Assembly: GCA_905373085.1 (NCBI GenBank)
Contig: CAJPRR010000124.1
Coordinates: forward strand, 1 to 6,612
DNA length: 6,612 nt
Direction: 5' to 3'
Origin: an uncultured Selenomonas sp.
Lineage (GTDB): Bacteria > Bacillota > Negativicutes > Selenomonadales > Selenomonadaceae
A program made the position numbers and the translations under genes. Positions 5,756 to 6,612 of this stretch are shown one piece after another. The notes beneath the pieces were generated by a model, which saw only the letters and a program-made list of their open reading frames with translations, did not search any database and had not been told where the DNA came from. Each line of letters starts with the position of its first letter. Position 1 is the first letter of the stretch.

Positions 5756-5776
5756 TGGGATGCAACCTATAGCAGC

Positions 5777-5819
5777 AAAAGGGACGCCCCGCCGCTCTTT
5801 GCGGCAGAACGTCCCTTTT
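5777..5819 (-). terminator. Rho-independent terminator after the metal ATPase gene
   Basis: An outer stem pairs 5777-5786 with 5810-5819 (AAAAGGGACG/CGTCCCTTTT), and an inner stem pairs 5791-5795 with 5801-5805 (GCCGC/GCGGC) around a TCTTT loop. It starts two bases after the ATPase stop codon on the minus strand and ends in TTTT. It separates the ATPase transcript from the dehydrogenase promoter, though the symmetry would let it act in both directions. Confidence 0.82.
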
Positions 5820-5820
5820 C

Positions 5821-6612
5821 TTACATCTTTCGCACGAAGAGCGCACGCAGCGCATTCAAGACGGCGAGAACCATGACGCCGACATCGGCGAAGATGGCGA
5901 ACCACATGTTGGCGATGCCAACGGCGCCGAGCACGAGGCACAGGAGCTTCACGCCGATGGCGAAGACGATGTTCTGATGCACGATCGCCATGCACTTTCT
6001 CGCGATGCGGATCGCCTTCGGCAGCTTCAGCGGATCGTCATCCATCAGCACGACGTCGGCAGCCTCGATGGCGGCATCGGAGCCCATCGCGCCCATGGCG
6101 ATGCCGATGTCGGCGCGGCTGAGGACGGGCGCGTCGTTGATGCCGTCGCCGACGAAGGCGAGCTTCTTCGCCGTTTTCTCCGCGAGCAGGCGCTCTACCT
6201 CCCGCACTTTGTCAGCAGGCAGAAGCTCACTCTTGACCTCGTCGATGCCCAGTTCCGCCGCGACCTTCTCGGCGGCGGCGTGCGCATCACCCGTGAGCAT
6301 GACGGCACGCTTCACGCCCGCTTCATGCAGGCCTTTGATCGCCGCCTTTGACGTGGGCTTGACGGCATCGGAGATGACGATGTGTCCGGCGTACTCGCCT
6401 GCGATCGCCATCTGCACGATCGTGCCCGGATGGTGGCACGGGCGGTACTCGATGCCGAGACGCTCCATGAGCTTGCCGTTGCCGGCGGCCACTTCGACGC
6501 CGTCGACCTTCGCCGTCACGCCGAGACCGCCGATCTCCTCGATGTCCATGACGCGCGAGCGGTCAATCTCCTTGCCGTAAGCCTGCTGCAGGCTGCGGCT
6601 GATGGGATGCGA
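5821..6612 (-). CDS. cadA: P1B-type ATPase, Zn/Cd/Pb exporter (3' part, start beyond window)
   Basis: This inner-membrane pump uses ATP to export soft divalent metals. Only the last 263 residues are present; the frame is open to base 6612, and an internal ATG at 6549 is not the start. Visible parts in order are the nucleotide-binding SHP motif (residues 1-3), TGD (107-109), the PADK lysine (135), the hinge motif GDGINDAP (155-162), and the last two membrane helices. In these, K222 and D243 are 21 residues apart, matching K693 and D714 of E. coli ZntA, and the end ADVGVMVLAVLNALR is typical of the CadA/ZntA branch. The Cu(I)-pump signature (MxxSS in the last helix) is absent. The phosphorylation motif DKTGT and any amino-terminal metal-binding domain lie outside the window. 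A terminator follows immediately. Confidence 0.93.
   Translation of the reverse strand, partial: SHPISRSLQQAYGKEIDRSRVMDIEEIGGLGVTAKVDGVEVAAGNGKLMERLGIEYRPCHHPGTIVQMAIAGEYAGHIVISDAVKPTSKAAIKGLHEAGVKRAVMLTGDAHAAAEKVAAELGIDEVKSELLPADKVREVERLLAEKTAKKLAFVGDGINDAPVLSRADIGIAMGAMGSDAAIEAADVVLMDDDPLKLPKAIRIARKCMAIVHQNIVFAIGVKLLCLVLGAVGIANMWFAIFADVGVMVLAVLNALRALFVRKM

Noticed and set aside
4869..5876. A 335-codon plus-strand open frame over the dehydrogenase
   Set aside because: It is antisense to a gene with all catalytic residues intact and runs through the terminator at 5777-5819. The composition is typical of a shadow frame.

Overview
The window is a stretch of GC-rich bacterial chromosome in which all six protein genes lie on the minus strand. 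Codon use is GC-rich. An oxygen-sensitive class III ribonucleotide reductase and strong AGGAGG-type ribosome sites suggest an anaerobic Firmicute. The protein style fits the Negativicutes (Selenomonas relatives), but that placement is an impression and could not be checked by alignment.

Layout from left to right. Positions 1-112 look like the trailing end of a CRISPR array that enters from beyond the left edge: one full-looking repeat, one spacer and one decayed last repeat. A terminator hairpin at 133-176 follows. Next come nrdG (211-723) and nrdD (710-3046), overlapping, which form an operon for anaerobic dNTP synthesis. Upstream of nrdD is a 204-base regulatory region. It holds a near-perfect sigma-A promoter (TTGACT-17-TATAAT), two NrdR-box-like sites exactly 32 bp apart that bracket the promoter, consensus DnaA boxes, and the terminator of the gene before it. 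An MscS-family channel gene follows (3251-4306, probably starting at TTG), then a 161-base spacer with four more DnaA-box-like sites. After that come a CsoR-family copper-sensor repressor (4468-4743) and a D-2-hydroxyacid dehydrogenase (4755-5708). These two are 11 bases apart and probably cotranscribed from an extended -10 promoter near 5750. A terminator at 5777-5819 separates them from the 3' part of a Zn/Cd/Pb-type P1B ATPase gene (5821-6612), which runs off the right edge.

How the genes fit together: nrdD and nrdG make deoxynucleotides without oxygen. The NrdR and DnaA sites in front of nrdD suggest control by nucleotide status and possibly by replication initiation. The CsoR-like regulator and the metal ATPase form a metal-homeostasis neighbourhood, although the sensor's ligands look like Cu(I) and the pump's look like Zn/Cd. 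The membrane channel is a housekeeping osmotic safety valve.

The genes themselves are familiar families and I see no clearly new multi-gene system. The most unusual signal is the density of DnaA boxes on both sides of the channel gene: five exact TTATCCACA matches plus two variants in about 1.3 kb. The promoter architecture of nrdD and the CRISPR array end come next.
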